A stretch of DNA of 64,000 bases from Ensifer sp. BR816. GTDB taxonomy: Bacteria > Pseudomonadota > Alphaproteobacteria > Rhizobiales > Rhizobiaceae. The translations under genes were made by a program, and so were the position numbers. The stretch lies in assembly GCF_000378985.1 (NCBI RefSeq), contig NZ_KB905370.1:1907830-1971829 (forward strand), in the 5' to 3' direction. Shown piece after piece: positions 17,469-26,259 of this stretch. A model generated the notes under the pieces. That model did no database searches. It had not been told where the DNA came from and saw nothing but the letters and a program-made list of their open reading frames with translations. The first letter of the stretch is position 1. Each line of letters opens with the position of its first letter.

Positions 17469-18422
17469 ATGTTTCATTTGTTTATGACGAGCGTTGAGGG
17501 ATACTGGAACGAGACGGCGGAGACGAGCCTCGGATGGGACCGCGTTTTCGAGTACACATCCCCCGACGTCAAAGAGCAATTTCTGCCGCTTCAAGGCGAC
17601 TCAATTGGCAAGGTTGTCGGAATTCCTGCCCTGTTTACCTACGAGTTCGCGAAGCGTCTGCCTGCCGACGAAGACGATCTGCCAAAACCCTCCAGGGTTG
17701 GTCGCGTTACCGCTGTTCACGCCGGTCCAAAGGAAGTCCGTATTGAATTCGAGATCGATCAGACAGTTGCGCCGATCCCTGCCAAGGAGATCCATCGAAT
17801 TTCAGAGAAGCTAAACATCGCCATGAGCCATGGCGAGAGTTATCGTAGCCACTGGGCGGTGAAAAATGTAGATCTGATCGGCTTGCTGAAAGAGGAAGGG
17901 TTATACACCCCGGTAAATTCGCCGGCAGTAAAGGAAGAGCTACTCAACATTGCAGAGGATATACAAAAGCCAGATGAGACGCGAAATAAAGTATTTATTG
18001 TTCACGGACATGATCAGGCGGTTTTAAACGGTGTCGCTCGCTGGATCAGCAAAATTGGTCTCGAGGAGATCATTCTCAACGAACACGCCAACAAAGGTCG
18101 AACGGTCATTTCTAAGCTATCCGAGTTGGCCGAAGGTGTTGAGTACGCAGTCGTCCTGCTTACGCCCGATGACGTGGGTGGAATTAAAGGTGGGGAACAA
18201 TCCTATCGTCCACGTCAGAACGTCGTATTCGAGCTTGGTTACTTTCTGGCTAAGCTAGGCCCATCCCGCGTCGCAGTCGTAAGATCCGGCGAGCTTGAGA
18301 CACCAAGCGACTTTGGCGGTGTTTTAACGGTCGATTACGACGCGGCGGGATCCTGGAAGATCGGTCTAGCGAAGGAATTCAGCGCAGCAGGACTCCGCTT
18401 CGATTTGTATGCAGGAATTTAG
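17469..18422 (+). CDS. TIR-like nucleotide-binding protein (CAP12/Pycsar-type TIR, PF10137)
   Basis: The ATG at 17469 has AGGA six bases upstream and gives 317 aa. Residues 1-170 form an N-terminal domain that I do not recognise, with a beta-rich first half (GRVTAVHAGPKEVRIEFE). From about residue 175 there is a TIR-like domain: KVFIVHGHDQ, then GLEEIILNEHANKGRTVISKL, EYAVVLLTPDDVGG, and RPRQNVVFELGYFLAKLG. The FELGYF Glu is the conserved acidic residue of this family, known as predicted nucleotide-binding TIR-like and as the TIR of CAP12/Pycsar effectors. It probably cleaves or modifies NAD-type nucleotides. It is the first gene of the rightward arm. Confidence 0.85.
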   Translation: MFHLFMTSVEGYWNETAETSLGWDRVFEYTSPDVKEQFLPLQGDSIGKVVGIPALFTYEFAKRLPADEDDLPKPSRVGRVTAVHAGPKEVRIEFEIDQTVAPIPAKEIHRISEKLNIAMSHGESYRSHWAVKNVDLIGLLKEEGLYTPVNSPAVKEELLNIAEDIQKPDETRNKVFIVHGHDQAVLNGVARWISKIGLEEIILNEHANKGRTVISKLSELAEGVEYAVVLLTPDDVGGIKGGEQSYRPRQNVVFELGYFLAKLGPSRVAVVRSGELETPSDFGGVLTVDYDAAGSWKIGLAKEFSAAGLRFDLYAGI

Positions 18423-18519
18423 GCGAATTGCAGGCTGGATAACCCGCTCTGGCTGATCAGGTTTGATTGCGTTTCCAAACCCAGAACCTATGGTTGATCG
18501 CAGAGTTGGGAGATTCGGT

Positions 18520-19851
18520 ATGGCTCGCAAGCCGCTATGCTTCGTTTTGATGCCTTTCGGGATTAAATCAGCCGGAGGCGATAAGCCGATTAACTTCGAC
18601 GCAGTCTACAATGACTTCATAAAGCCCGCCGTGGAAGAGGCGGGCTTGGAGCCCATTCGAGCCGATGAAGAGCAGGCAGGAGGTATTATCCACAAGCCGA
18701 TGTTCGAGCGCCTGGTACTATGCGAGTATGCTATCGCGGACCTCACCACGGCAAACGCGAACGTATTTTACGAGTTAGGCGTTCGGCATGCCGCAAAGCC
18801 GCGGACCACGGTCCTTCTGTTTGCGGAGGGGCAGGGGAGATTGCCATTTGATGTCGCTCCTCTGCGGGCGATGCCGTATTCGATCGGCGAAAAGGGCGGT
18901 CCGACCAACAAGAAAGAGGCAATCAAAGGGCTTGTCGCCAAACTTAAGGCGGCTCGAAAAAACGTGGACAAGGATAGCCCCCTGTTCCAGCTCATCGACG
19001 AGTATCCGGAGATTAAGTTGGCCCATGAGAAGACGGATGTCTTCAGGGAGCAAGTTGCCTATGCGGAAGAATTGAAGGCGAAGCTCCGAAAGGCTCGAAA
19101 ACTCGGACGAGATGCAATTTATGAGGTCGAACTTTCGCTCGGTGAGTTAGACGACGAAGAGGCTGGTGTTATCGTCGATCTCTTCCTCTCGTACCGCAGC
19201 GTGGAAGCGTGGGCCGACATGATCCGAATGTTTGACAGGATCGACGTTGCGCTACGCGCCACGATTTTGCTCAGAGAGCAATATGCATTTGCGCTCAATC
19301 GGAATGGTGAAGGCGACCTCGCCGAGTCGGTGCTTTTGGAGCTCATCGATCAACGGGGTCCAAGCAGCGAGACCTATGGCTTGCTCGGCCGCGTCTACAA
19401 AGACAGGTGGGATGCAGCAAAAGCGGAAAACAAGGAAACCAAAGCCAAAGGTCACCTAAAGAAAGCCATCGAAGCATATCGCAAAGGCTTTGAGGCTGAC
19501 TGGAGGGACGCCTACCCTGGGATAAATGCGGTCACGTTGATGCATGTCGCAGACCCCTCGGACGTGCGTATCCCCCAGCTTCGCGCAGTCGTCGAATACG
19601 CCGTCAAGAGAAAGATTGCTAACGGTGCTGCCGATTACTGGGATTATGCAACGTTGCTGGAGCTCGCGGTGTTGGGAAAAGACCAGGCTGCAAGTGATGC
19701 TCAACTTGCGGACTTACTTCCGCACGTCCGGGAAGTTTGGGAGCCCAAGACCACAGCCAAAAACCTTGGCTTTATCATGGACGCACTTCCTGGCGATTCT
19801 CAGGACCGCATATGGATCAAAGAAATCATAGAACAGCTTCTAGAGTCTTGA
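18520..19851 (+). CDS. DUF4071 (TRAFs-binding domain) protein with an N-terminal nucleotide-binding-like domain
   Basis: The ATG at 18520 follows TTGGGAG and gives 443 aa; upstream alternatives (TTG 18463, ATG 18490) are weaker. Residues 1-130 begin with CFVLMPFGIK and include GLEPIRADEEQAGG, CEYAIADLTTANANVFYELG and TTVLLFAEG. This is a Rossmann-like, deoxyribosyltransferase/TIR-related nucleotide-binding fold. The rest is helical, TPR-like (DLAESVLLELIDQRG, YGLLGRVYKDRWDAA, AIEAYRKGFEADW), as in DUF4071/TRAFs-binding proteins seen in bacterial conflict loci. It may sense or scaffold the adjoining TIR proteins, which is inference. Six bases separate it from the next gene. Confidence 0.82.
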   Translation: MARKPLCFVLMPFGIKSAGGDKPINFDAVYNDFIKPAVEEAGLEPIRADEEQAGGIIHKPMFERLVLCEYAIADLTTANANVFYELGVRHAAKPRTTVLLFAEGQGRLPFDVAPLRAMPYSIGEKGGPTNKKEAIKGLVAKLKAARKNVDKDSPLFQLIDEYPEIKLAHEKTDVFREQVAYAEELKAKLRKARKLGRDAIYEVELSLGELDDEEAGVIVDLFLSYRSVEAWADMIRMFDRIDVALRATILLREQYAFALNRNGEGDLAESVLLELIDQRGPSSETYGLLGRVYKDRWDAAKAENKETKAKGHLKKAIEAYRKGFEADWRDAYPGINAVTLMHVADPSDVRIPQLRAVVEYAVKRKIANGAADYWDYATLLELAVLGKDQAASDAQLADLLPHVREVWEPKTTAKNLGFIMDALPGDSQDRIWIKEIIEQLLES

Positions 19852-19857
19852 AAATCG

Positions 19858-20289
19858 ATGACATACGACGTTTTTATTAGTCACGCCTGGAGCTACAGCG
19901 AACGTTACGAAGGTGTCGTTCGTCTGCTCGACATAGCAACTCAAAACTTGTCTTGGTTTTCGTATCGCGACTACAGCGTTCCACGGAATGAACCGATCGT
20001 TGCTCCGAACGAAACCATACGGATCGCCGTGTTGAAGGATCGGCTAAAAGAACAGATTCGGCAGGCTAGTTGCGTGATAGTGCCGGCTGGAATGTACGTT
20101 TATGACCGTTTTTGGATTCAGACGGAGATCGATCTCGCCTTACGGGCCTTCAGCCGACCTAAGCCGATCATTGGCATTAGACGGCGAAATCAGCAGAGAA
20201 CACCCGTCGAACTGGAACAGCAGGCGACGAAGATGGTGAATTGGAATAGCAACAGCCTTGCGACGGCTGTCTATGAAGTCTGCCGCTAG
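19858..20289 (+). CDS. TIR-like protein of the ThsB/MTH538 type
   Basis: A 143-aa single-domain protein starting six bases after the DUF4071 stop. The motifs fit the MTH538/ThsB TIR family closely: YDVFISHAWSY at residues 3-13, WFSYRDYSVPRNEPI, LKEQIRQASCVIVPAGMY, and WIQTEIDLA with Glu-90 in the catalytic position. In Thoeris, ThsB proteins detect phage and make a nucleotide signal for the effector ThsA. No ThsA (SIR2-SLOG or other) is present here, so the partner would have to be another protein of the island. It is the last gene of the rightward arm and convergent with the ROK gene. Confidence 0.85.
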   Translation: MTYDVFISHAWSYSERYEGVVRLLDIATQNLSWFSYRDYSVPRNEPIVAPNETIRIAVLKDRLKEQIRQASCVIVPAGMYVYDRFWIQTEIDLALRAFSRPKPIIGIRRRNQQRTPVELEQQATKMVNWNSNSLATAVYEVCR

Positions 20290-20310
20290 TTTACCTGTCC
20301 AGCCATGACG

Positions 20311-21564
20311 TCAGATGACCAACTTGAGATGGCTGGACAAAACCAGGCCGGCCGCGCCCCGCAGCGCCGTATGCCCTTCGCCGATCCCATTGACGGTGAT
20401 GGAAATCTCCTGGTTCGGCCTCTTCCTGACCAGGCTTTCGACATGCTGCCTGACGCGCTCGGCAGCATCAGCGCCGCCGCCTGCGATGTCGCCATGCAGG
20501 AGATAGGAATTGAGGGACAGAGTCTGTTGCAGGTTGAGGATCCCGAACGCCACATTGCGGGTGTAGCGATCGAGCAGATCATCGGCGGCCTTTGATCCTT
20601 CGGCCGCCTCCTTGACGAGGCGCGCGCAGGTGACACCTTCGGAGTTCGCCATACCCAGGCAAGCCGCTTCTCGCCGTAGCCAGGGTAGGGCGGCCACGGT
20701 TTCCCAGCATCCGTGTTTGCCGCAATTGCAGAGTTCGCCATCGATCTGGACGACGGTGTGGCCGAGCTCGCCGCCGGAGCCGGCAAGCCCCCGATAAACC
20801 CGTCCGTCGATGTAGAAGGCTCCGCCCAGCACCTCGCCGGTATAGATGGCCGCGAAGGTCTGTTGGCCTCGTCCCGGCCCGAACCAGCGGTCGCCGACGA
20901 GGAGTGCGCGCGGGTGGTGATCGATGACCACGGGAAGCGAAAAATCCCTTTGCAGGATGTCGACCAGTGGAAGCCCGCTCAGAACCGGTGCGAGATTGAC
21001 AGCAAGGATCACACCGTTATCGCTGTCGATCATGCCGCCCGAGGCAATGCCGATCCCGAAGGGCGCCTGGCGGGCCTGAGACAGCGTCGCCGACAAGGTG
21101 TCCTTCAAGATCGCCAGGAACACATCCCTGTCGCCATACGGATCGAATTCCGCCCTGGTGAGCGCCTTGATCTCGCCGCTCAGCGTCACCAGACACGTCT
21201 GGATCCTGCCCGGCAGAAGCAGCACGGCGCCGAGCATCGGCGCCTCCGGATTGAAATAGATCGGCCGCGCCGGCTTGCCGCCCTTGAAGTCGGAAGGGAC
21301 CGCGTCGAATTCGACGAGCAGTCCCTCTTCGATCATCGGCTGGACGATGCCGGTGATCGTCGTCCGGTTCACCCCCGCCAAGCGCGCCAGCTCCGCTCGG
21401 CTCTTGGGGCCATGGTCGTAGAGTGCCTGCAAAACCCGGCCGCGGTTGATCTCGCCGAGCGTCGACTGCGAAACAAGCGTCACATTGCCACCGTCGCCAG
21501 CTTCCTTGTGGGAAGGACTGCGCTGCCCCAGCGAATAAGATGGCTGATTTTCGAATCTCAACAT
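20311..21564 (-). CDS. ROK-family transcriptional repressor of the sugar ABC operon
   Basis: A 417-aa protein with an N-terminal winged helix (VLQALYDHGPKSRAELARLAGVNRTTITGIVQPMIE, about residues 42-78). A ROK sugar-kinase-like domain follows, including SGGELGHTVVQIDGELCNCG with the CxCGxxGCxE zinc motif. The ATG at 21564 follows GGAGA. It is transcribed away from the sugar-binding-protein gene, with about 270 bases between them. By analogy with XylR/NagC/Mlc it probably represses that operon and responds to its sugar. A candidate operator lies at 21711-21729. Confidence 0.93.
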   Translation of the reverse strand: MLRFENQPSYSLGQRSPSHKEAGDGGNVTLVSQSTLGEINRGRVLQALYDHGPKSRAELARLAGVNRTTITGIVQPMIEEGLLVEFDAVPSDFKGGKPARPIYFNPEAPMLGAVLLLPGRIQTCLVTLSGEIKALTRAEFDPYGDRDVFLAILKDTLSATLSQARQAPFGIGIASGGMIDSDNGVILAVNLAPVLSGLPLVDILQRDFSLPVVIDHHPRALLVGDRWFGPGRGQQTFAAIYTGEVLGGAFYIDGRVYRGLAGSGGELGHTVVQIDGELCNCGKHGCWETVAALPWLRREAACLGMANSEGVTCARLVKEAAEGSKAADDLLDRYTRNVAFGILNLQQTLSLNSYLLHGDIAGGGADAAERVRQHVESLVRKRPNQEISITVNGIGEGHTALRGAAGLVLSSHLKLVI

Positions 21565-21695
21565 TGCTTCTCCGTTTGGCGGCCGGTCTTTCTAGCCTGT
21601 GAGCGCTTGCTCGGCCAGATGGCGCTTGCTTGCGTCCACCGACACCCAGACTGTCACGGCTCAGGCCGCTCTGCCGGAATCTCTGTGACGACTTG

Positions 21696-21729
21696 TTGAC
21701 AGTACCATAAGTTTGTGCGAAGTACAAAC
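21696..21729 (+). promoter_or_regulatory. Candidate promoter and ROK operator upstream of the sugar operon
   Basis: TTGACA at 21696-21701 is a good -35 box. An inverted repeat GTTTGT (21711-21716) / ACAAAC (21724-21729), spaced by 7 bases, overlaps the place of the -10 box. ROK regulators bind palindromes of this kind, and repression by promoter overlap would make sense. No strong -10 match was found. Confidence 0.45.
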
Positions 21730-21835
21730 AAACTGCTGCAAACGGCAGACGAGGGGTAACAATCAAAATCGGGCAGGGCGGCCACCGGTCTCCCGAACGA
21801 TCGAGGTTGGATTACAGACAACTGAGGAGGCATTC

Positions 21836-23296
21836 ATGACATTCGATATCGGAAATTTGTCGCGCCGGGATATGCTGAAGACCACTTCGGCTGCGGCTCT
21901 CCTGGCGACAGGCGTCGGGTCGCTGGTGGCGCCGCGGCGTGCAGCCGCCGCCGACACGGTACGGGTTCTCTCGGTCGAAGACCCGTTCTTCTTCGCGATG
22001 AAGGCGATGATCCCGGAATACGAGAAGGAGACCGGGATCAAGGTGGAGCTCGAAAGCCTCTCCTATGATGCGCTGCAGACCCGCCTCGTCTCCGCCTTCG
22101 TCGCCAAGACCTCGGATGCCGACGTCATCGCCGTCGACCAGATGTGGCTCGGCCAGTATCTCGACAATGGCTGGATCATTTCGCTCAACGACTTCATTGC
22201 CAAGGACGGTGACCTCGATCTGTCGGACTTCATTCCGGAGGTCCTGTATTCCTCGAACATGTGGCGCGGGCAGATCGGCACGCTGCCGGTCGCGGCCTAT
22301 GCGCAGGGCGTCATGTACCGCAAGGACATCTTCGACGAGTTCGGCATCGCCGCACCTCCGGCCGAGAGTTCGGAAGACTGGACCTGGACGAAATATCTCG
22401 AGACGCTGAAGGCGCTCGAAGGCAAGTCGTTTGGCGGCAATCCGCTGTTCCCGACGGTGGTCTGCGGTTCGCAACCCTCGCCCATCACCCACATGTTCAC
22501 CCAGCTTTCGGTGAGCCATGGCGCCAGCTGGTTCAAGTCCTTCCCGGGTGCTCCCTGGGACTTCTCGCCAGAACTGACCGGTCCCGCCTGGGTAAAGTCG
22601 GTCGAGATCTACCGGCAGCTCTACAAGCTCTCGCCGCCGGAAGCGATCAACTATGTCTGGTTCGATGCCGGCACGCGCTTCGCCAAGGGCGATATCGGCA
22701 TGTTCTACTGGTGGACGCCGTATTTCTACCTGGTCAAGAATTCCGGCTACATGACCGGCAAGAAGTCGGATGTCATGGACAAATACGCAACCGCGGCCCT
22801 GCCGAAGGCCGAGGGGCTGCCGCAGACCGTCAGCCTCGGCGGCTACAGCCTCGGCGTTCCCTCGAGCTCCGAACGGCAGGAGGCGGGCTACGCGTTCATC
22901 AAATGGGCGACGTCGAAGGCGACCCAGAAGAAGATGGCGCTCTGGCCGGACCTCAATTACCAGTTCTCGGACTTCGCCCGCGCATCGCTCTACGAGGACG
23001 AGGAGGTGAAGGCGGTCTATCCCTATCTCGACGTGCAATACGCGATGATGAAGCAGGGCAACGGCAAGATCACCCGTCCGCCTGTTCCGGGCTACACGGC
23101 CGTCGAGAGCGTGCTCGGCCTCACATTGAACCAACTGCTGACCGGCAGTGAAGATCCGAAGACTGCGCTCGAGCGCACCAACGGCCTGTTCGAAAGCATC
23201 CTCAAGGGCAATCTGATGATCCCTTATCAGAAGGAGAGTTTTTCGGACACGCTCGACGGGGCCAAGACCCTGATCGGCACGCTCGGGAAGGCATAA
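21836..23296 (+). CDS. Sugar ABC transporter substrate-binding protein (Tat-type signal)
   Basis: From the ATG at 21836 (GAGGAGG upstream) the product is 486 aa; the frame is open further upstream but lacks similarity there. The N-terminus carries a twin-arginine signal (SRRDMLK, then a hydrophobic stretch and a cut near AAAADT), so export of a folded protein is likely. The mature part is a family-1 extracellular solute-binding protein: VRVLSVEDPFFFAMKAMIPEYEKETGIKVE opening, and GEVLGLTLNQLL-like end. Its partners are the two permeases and the ATPase downstream. The sugar is not evident; Gfo/Idh co-expression suggests a polyol, inositol-like or rare sugar. Confidence 0.93.
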   Translation: MTFDIGNLSRRDMLKTTSAAALLATGVGSLVAPRRAAAADTVRVLSVEDPFFFAMKAMIPEYEKETGIKVELESLSYDALQTRLVSAFVAKTSDADVIAVDQMWLGQYLDNGWIISLNDFIAKDGDLDLSDFIPEVLYSSNMWRGQIGTLPVAAYAQGVMYRKDIFDEFGIAAPPAESSEDWTWTKYLETLKALEGKSFGGNPLFPTVVCGSQPSPITHMFTQLSVSHGASWFKSFPGAPWDFSPELTGPAWVKSVEIYRQLYKLSPPEAINYVWFDAGTRFAKGDIGMFYWWTPYFYLVKNSGYMTGKKSDVMDKYATAALPKAEGLPQTVSLGGYSLGVPSSSERQEAGYAFIKWATSKATQKKMALWPDLNYQFSDFARASLYEDEEVKAVYPYLDVQYAMMKQGNGKITRPPVPGYTAVESVLGLTLNQLLTGSEDPKTALERTNGLFESILKGNLMIPYQKESFSDTLDGAKTLIGTLGKA

Positions 23297-23311
23297 TAGA
23301 GTTCTCCTCGT

Positions 23312-23338
23312 GCCGGCGCGGTACGCCCGCGTCGGCAG
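23312..23338 (+). promoter_or_regulatory. Stem-loop between the binding-protein and permease genes
   Basis: An 11-bp stem (TGCCGGCGCGG at 23312-23322, pairing with CCGCGTCGGCA at 23328-23338, one G-U pair) with a five-base loop follows the binding-protein stop. No T-run follows. Such hairpins usually protect the upstream mRNA or attenuate downstream expression, giving excess binding protein. Confidence 0.6.
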
Positions 23339-23368
23339 TCATGCGCGAAGAAGAACTGGACCTCGATC

Positions 23369-24298
23369 ATGCACACTGCAACCATTGCCTCGCCGCAGGC
23401 GCTTGCGCCTGTCCGCAAGAGCTTTGTCCGGCGAAACCTGCCCTACCTGCTGATCGCGCCTTCGGTGATCATGCTCCTGGCGCTGATCGCCTATCCGCTG
23501 CTCTTTGCGCTGAAATCGAGCTTCTATTTCTGGAACCTGCAGGTCGGCCCGCAGCCCTTGGCCTTCGTCGGCTTCGACAATTACGTCCAGGCCCTCAATG
23601 CCTTCGACTTCCGCGCGGCACTCACCAACACGCTGATCCTGTCGGTGCTAGGCACAGCGATTGAGTTCGGGCTGGGCTTAGCGATCGCGCTCGTTCTGTT
23701 GCAGGCACTGCCGGGCATGAATGTCGTGCGTGCCCTTCTGATCCTCCCGACCACGATCGCGCCGATCGTCGTCGGCTTCCTCTTCCGTTATCTCTACGAT
23801 CCGGGCGGCGGCCTTGTGACCTGGGTGCTGCAGTCGCTCGCGCTGCCCATTCCGGCGGAAGGTATTCTCGGCTCGCCCTCGACGGCGCTCGCCGCCATCC
23901 TGTTCGTCGACATCTGGCAGTGGACGCCCTTCTTCGCCATCGTGCTCTATGCCAGCCTGCTGGCCGTTCCCGACGAGATCATCGAGGCCGCGCGTCTCGA
24001 CCGCGCCTCGGCCTGGACGATCCTGATGCGCATCAAGCTGCCGCTCATCCGGCGCACCGCGATCATCATCGTCATGCTGCGCTTCATGCAGATCTTCAAC
24101 ACCTTCGACACCGTGCTGGTGCTGACGCGCGGCGGCCCGGGCACCTCAACGCGCACGCTCGGTTATTCGCTCTATGAGCAGGGCCTCGTCAACTTCAATG
24201 TCGGGCTCGTCAGTGCTCAGACCTGGATCACAGTGCTGATCGTCAACGTCATCGTCGCCCTTTACGTGTTCTTCGCCTTCCGCAATGAGGAGTGGTGA
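23369..24298 (+). CDS. Sugar ABC transporter permease, MalF/UgpA type
   Basis: A 309-aa membrane protein with six predicted helices, starting LPYLLIAPSVIMLLALIAYPLLFAL. The cytoplasmic EAA loop that docks on the ATPase is EAARLDRASAWTILMRIKLP (about residues 208-227). The family works as a heterodimer with the next permease. It is the second gene of the operon, and its TGA is directly followed by the start of the second permease. Confidence 0.94.
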   Translation: MHTATIASPQALAPVRKSFVRRNLPYLLIAPSVIMLLALIAYPLLFALKSSFYFWNLQVGPQPLAFVGFDNYVQALNAFDFRAALTNTLILSVLGTAIEFGLGLAIALVLLQALPGMNVVRALLILPTTIAPIVVGFLFRYLYDPGGGLVTWVLQSLALPIPAEGILGSPSTALAAILFVDIWQWTPFFAIVLYASLLAVPDEIIEAARLDRASAWTILMRIKLPLIRRTAIIIVMLRFMQIFNTFDTVLVLTRGGPGTSTRTLGYSLYEQGLVNFNVGLVSAQTWITVLIVNVIVALYVFFAFRNEEW

Positions 24299-24299
24299 T

Positions 24300-25130
24300 A
24301 TGTCCAGCCGCACGAGTTTCTATACCGCGCTCACCTATGCCGCAGGTCTGCTTTTCCTGGCCGTGTTCATCGGACCGATCCTCTGGTTCCTGGCGCTCGC
24401 GATCCGTCCGGCTGAAACGGCGTTTGCGATGCCGCCGCAATTGACTTTCGAGCCGACGTTCGATGCCTTCCGGCATATCCTCCTCGATCCCGGCACCAAT
24501 GCGCCGCAACTGGTGAACAGCCTTATCGTCGCGATCGGCGCGGTGCTGCTCAATCTGCCGTTCTCGGTGCCGGCTGCTTACGCGCTCTCCCGCTTCAAGC
24601 TGCGCGGCAAGAAGAACATCATGCTCTGGTATCTCGGACTGTTGATGGCGCCGCCGATCGCCTTCCTGATCCCGTACTTCGTGCTGATCAACCGGATCGG
24701 GCTTCAGGGTTCGTACTTTTCGATGGTGCTGGTGCTGCAGACGTTGACGATCCCGTTTTCGGTCTGGCTGATGAAGAGCTTCATCGACGAGGTGCCGGCG
24801 GAGCTCGAAGAGGCCGCCCGCGTCGACGGCGCTCGCTGGTATACGATCATGTGGCGCATCACGCTGCCGATCGTTCGCCCCGGCATCATCGTCACCTCGA
24901 TGTTCGCCTTCGTCTTTGCCTGGAACAACGCGGCCTTTCCGCTCGTGCTGAGCTCGCGCGCGACCGCCACGCTGCCGATCGGGACGCTTGGATATTTCGC
25001 GACCAGCGGCGTCACCTGGAACTACATCGCCGCGGCTGCCGTGCTCGCGATGATCCCGCCGATGATCATCTTCCTGGTTTTTGATCGCTACGTCGTCCGC
25101 GGCCTCACCTTCGGTTCGGTCAAAGGCTGA
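24300..25130 (+). CDS. Sugar ABC transporter permease, MalG/UgpE type
   Basis: From the ATG at 24300, one base after the previous stop and with AGGAG upstream, the product is 276 aa. Six hydrophobic helices are seen. The EAA motif is EEAARVDGARWYTIMWRITLP (about residues 163-183), a close match to MalG-type permeases. It forms the second half of the membrane channel with the upstream protein. The C-terminus ends YVVRGLTFGSVKG, as usual in the family. Confidence 0.94.
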   Translation: MSSRTSFYTALTYAAGLLFLAVFIGPILWFLALAIRPAETAFAMPPQLTFEPTFDAFRHILLDPGTNAPQLVNSLIVAIGAVLLNLPFSVPAAYALSRFKLRGKKNIMLWYLGLLMAPPIAFLIPYFVLINRIGLQGSYFSMVLVLQTLTIPFSVWLMKSFIDEVPAELEEAARVDGARWYTIMWRITLPIVRPGIIVTSMFAFVFAWNNAAFPLVLSSRATATLPIGTLGYFATSGVTWNYIAAAAVLAMIPPMIIFLVFDRYVVRGLTFGSVKG

Positions 25131-25161
25131 TCGCCCCCTTTTTGAATGGAGTAGAAATCGA

Positions 25162-26187
25162 ATGAGCAAACTTCGCATCGGCGTTATCGGCGCCGGCCTT
25201 TGGGGCAACAACCACGCTCACACATTTAATGTCCTGCCGGAAACGGAGCTGGTCGGCGTCTGCGACCTCGACGAGGGCAGGGCGCTGAAGATGAAGGAGA
25301 GTTTTGGCGCGGCCGAGGCTTTTACCGATTACAACAAGCTGATCGCCAGCGAGAACATCGACGCCGTGTCGGTGGCGACGCCCGACTTCACCCACACGCC
25401 GATCATCCTTGCCGCCCTCAAAGCCGACAAGCATGTCCTGAGCGAAAAGCCGCTGGCAACGACCGTCAGGGAAGCCGAGGAGATCGCCGAGGCTGCCGTG
25501 AAGTCGAAGGGCAAGCTGATGATCGACTTCCACAACCGGGTGAACCCGATCCTGGCGCAGGTCCGCGACATGATCCAGGACGGTCAGATCGGGCTCGCCA
25601 GACACGGCACGGCGCGGCTGTCGAACACCACCTTCGTGCCCTTCGAGATGCTGAGCTGGGCGGCAAAATCCTCCGCCCTCTGGTTTCTCGGCAGTCATCT
25701 CGTCGATGTGCTGCGCTTCATCCTGGCGGACGAGGTGACCCGCGTCTATGCCGTTGCCCGGTCCGGCACGCTTGCCGCCGGCGGCGTCGACACCAAGGAT
25801 TTTCATGCCTCGATCCTCGAATTCTCCAAGGGCACGGTGGTGACGATGGAAAACAGCTGGATCCTGGCGCGCGACAATCCTTCGCTCGTCGATTTCAAGG
25901 TCGAGTTCGTCGGCGAGAAGGGCCAGATCCAGGCCGACCCCACCCATAGCGGCGGTCTACGCCGCATCGTCGACGGCGGCATGAAATTCAACGACTACAT
26001 CGGCATGACGCCGACCGGTGCCTCCCGCATCGGCGGCTTCGTCCAGGAATCCATTGCCCGCTTCGTCGACAGCGTGGTGCGCGACGTGCCCCTGCTTGCC
26101 GACGCCAATGACGGCCTCGCCAACACCAGGGTTCTGGCGGCGATCGAGGAGTCCGTCGCCAGTGGCAAGCCCGTGACCATCGGCTGA
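25162..26187 (+). CDS. Gfo/Idh/MocA-family oxidoreductase
   Basis: A 341-aa NAD(P)-dependent sugar or polyol dehydrogenase. The ATG at 25162 has GGAG upstream. The N-terminal Rossmann domain has GVIGAGLWGNNHAHTF at the start, and the conserved EKPLATT motif with its Lys (residues about 94-100). The HNRVNPILAQVRDMI stretch and the GSHLVDVLRFIL stretch, with the catalytic-type His, belong to the substrate domain. Being inside the transport operon it probably oxidises the imported sugar or polyol in the first catabolic step. Confidence 0.92.
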   Translation: MSKLRIGVIGAGLWGNNHAHTFNVLPETELVGVCDLDEGRALKMKESFGAAEAFTDYNKLIASENIDAVSVATPDFTHTPIILAALKADKHVLSEKPLATTVREAEEIAEAAVKSKGKLMIDFHNRVNPILAQVRDMIQDGQIGLARHGTARLSNTTFVPFEMLSWAAKSSALWFLGSHLVDVLRFILADEVTRVYAVARSGTLAAGGVDTKDFHASILEFSKGTVVTMENSWILARDNPSLVDFKVEFVGEKGQIQADPTHSGGLRRIVDGGMKFNDYIGMTPTGASRIGGFVQESIARFVDSVVRDVPLLADANDGLANTRVLAAIEESVASGKPVTIG

Positions 26188-26259
26188 CGCAGTGACCAAA
26201 TCCCGAGGCATTCCGCGGACGGATTGCCTCGCCTCTTCATACTGGGAGTAGAACGAAAT

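Noticed and set aside
12096..20289. Classification of the island as type IV CBASS, Thoeris or Qat
   Set aside because: No CD-NTase, no ThsA and no QatA/QatB/QatD homologue was found among the proteins. Only single components of each system are shared.
20713..21699. 328-codon open frame on the plus strand opposite the ROK gene
   Set aside because: The ROK repressor on the other strand is intact with all motifs; this frame has none.
21812..23134. 440-codon open frame on the minus strand opposite the sugar-binding-protein gene
   Set aside because: It is a high-GC shadow with Arg/Asp/Glu-rich composition; the plus strand is clearly coding.
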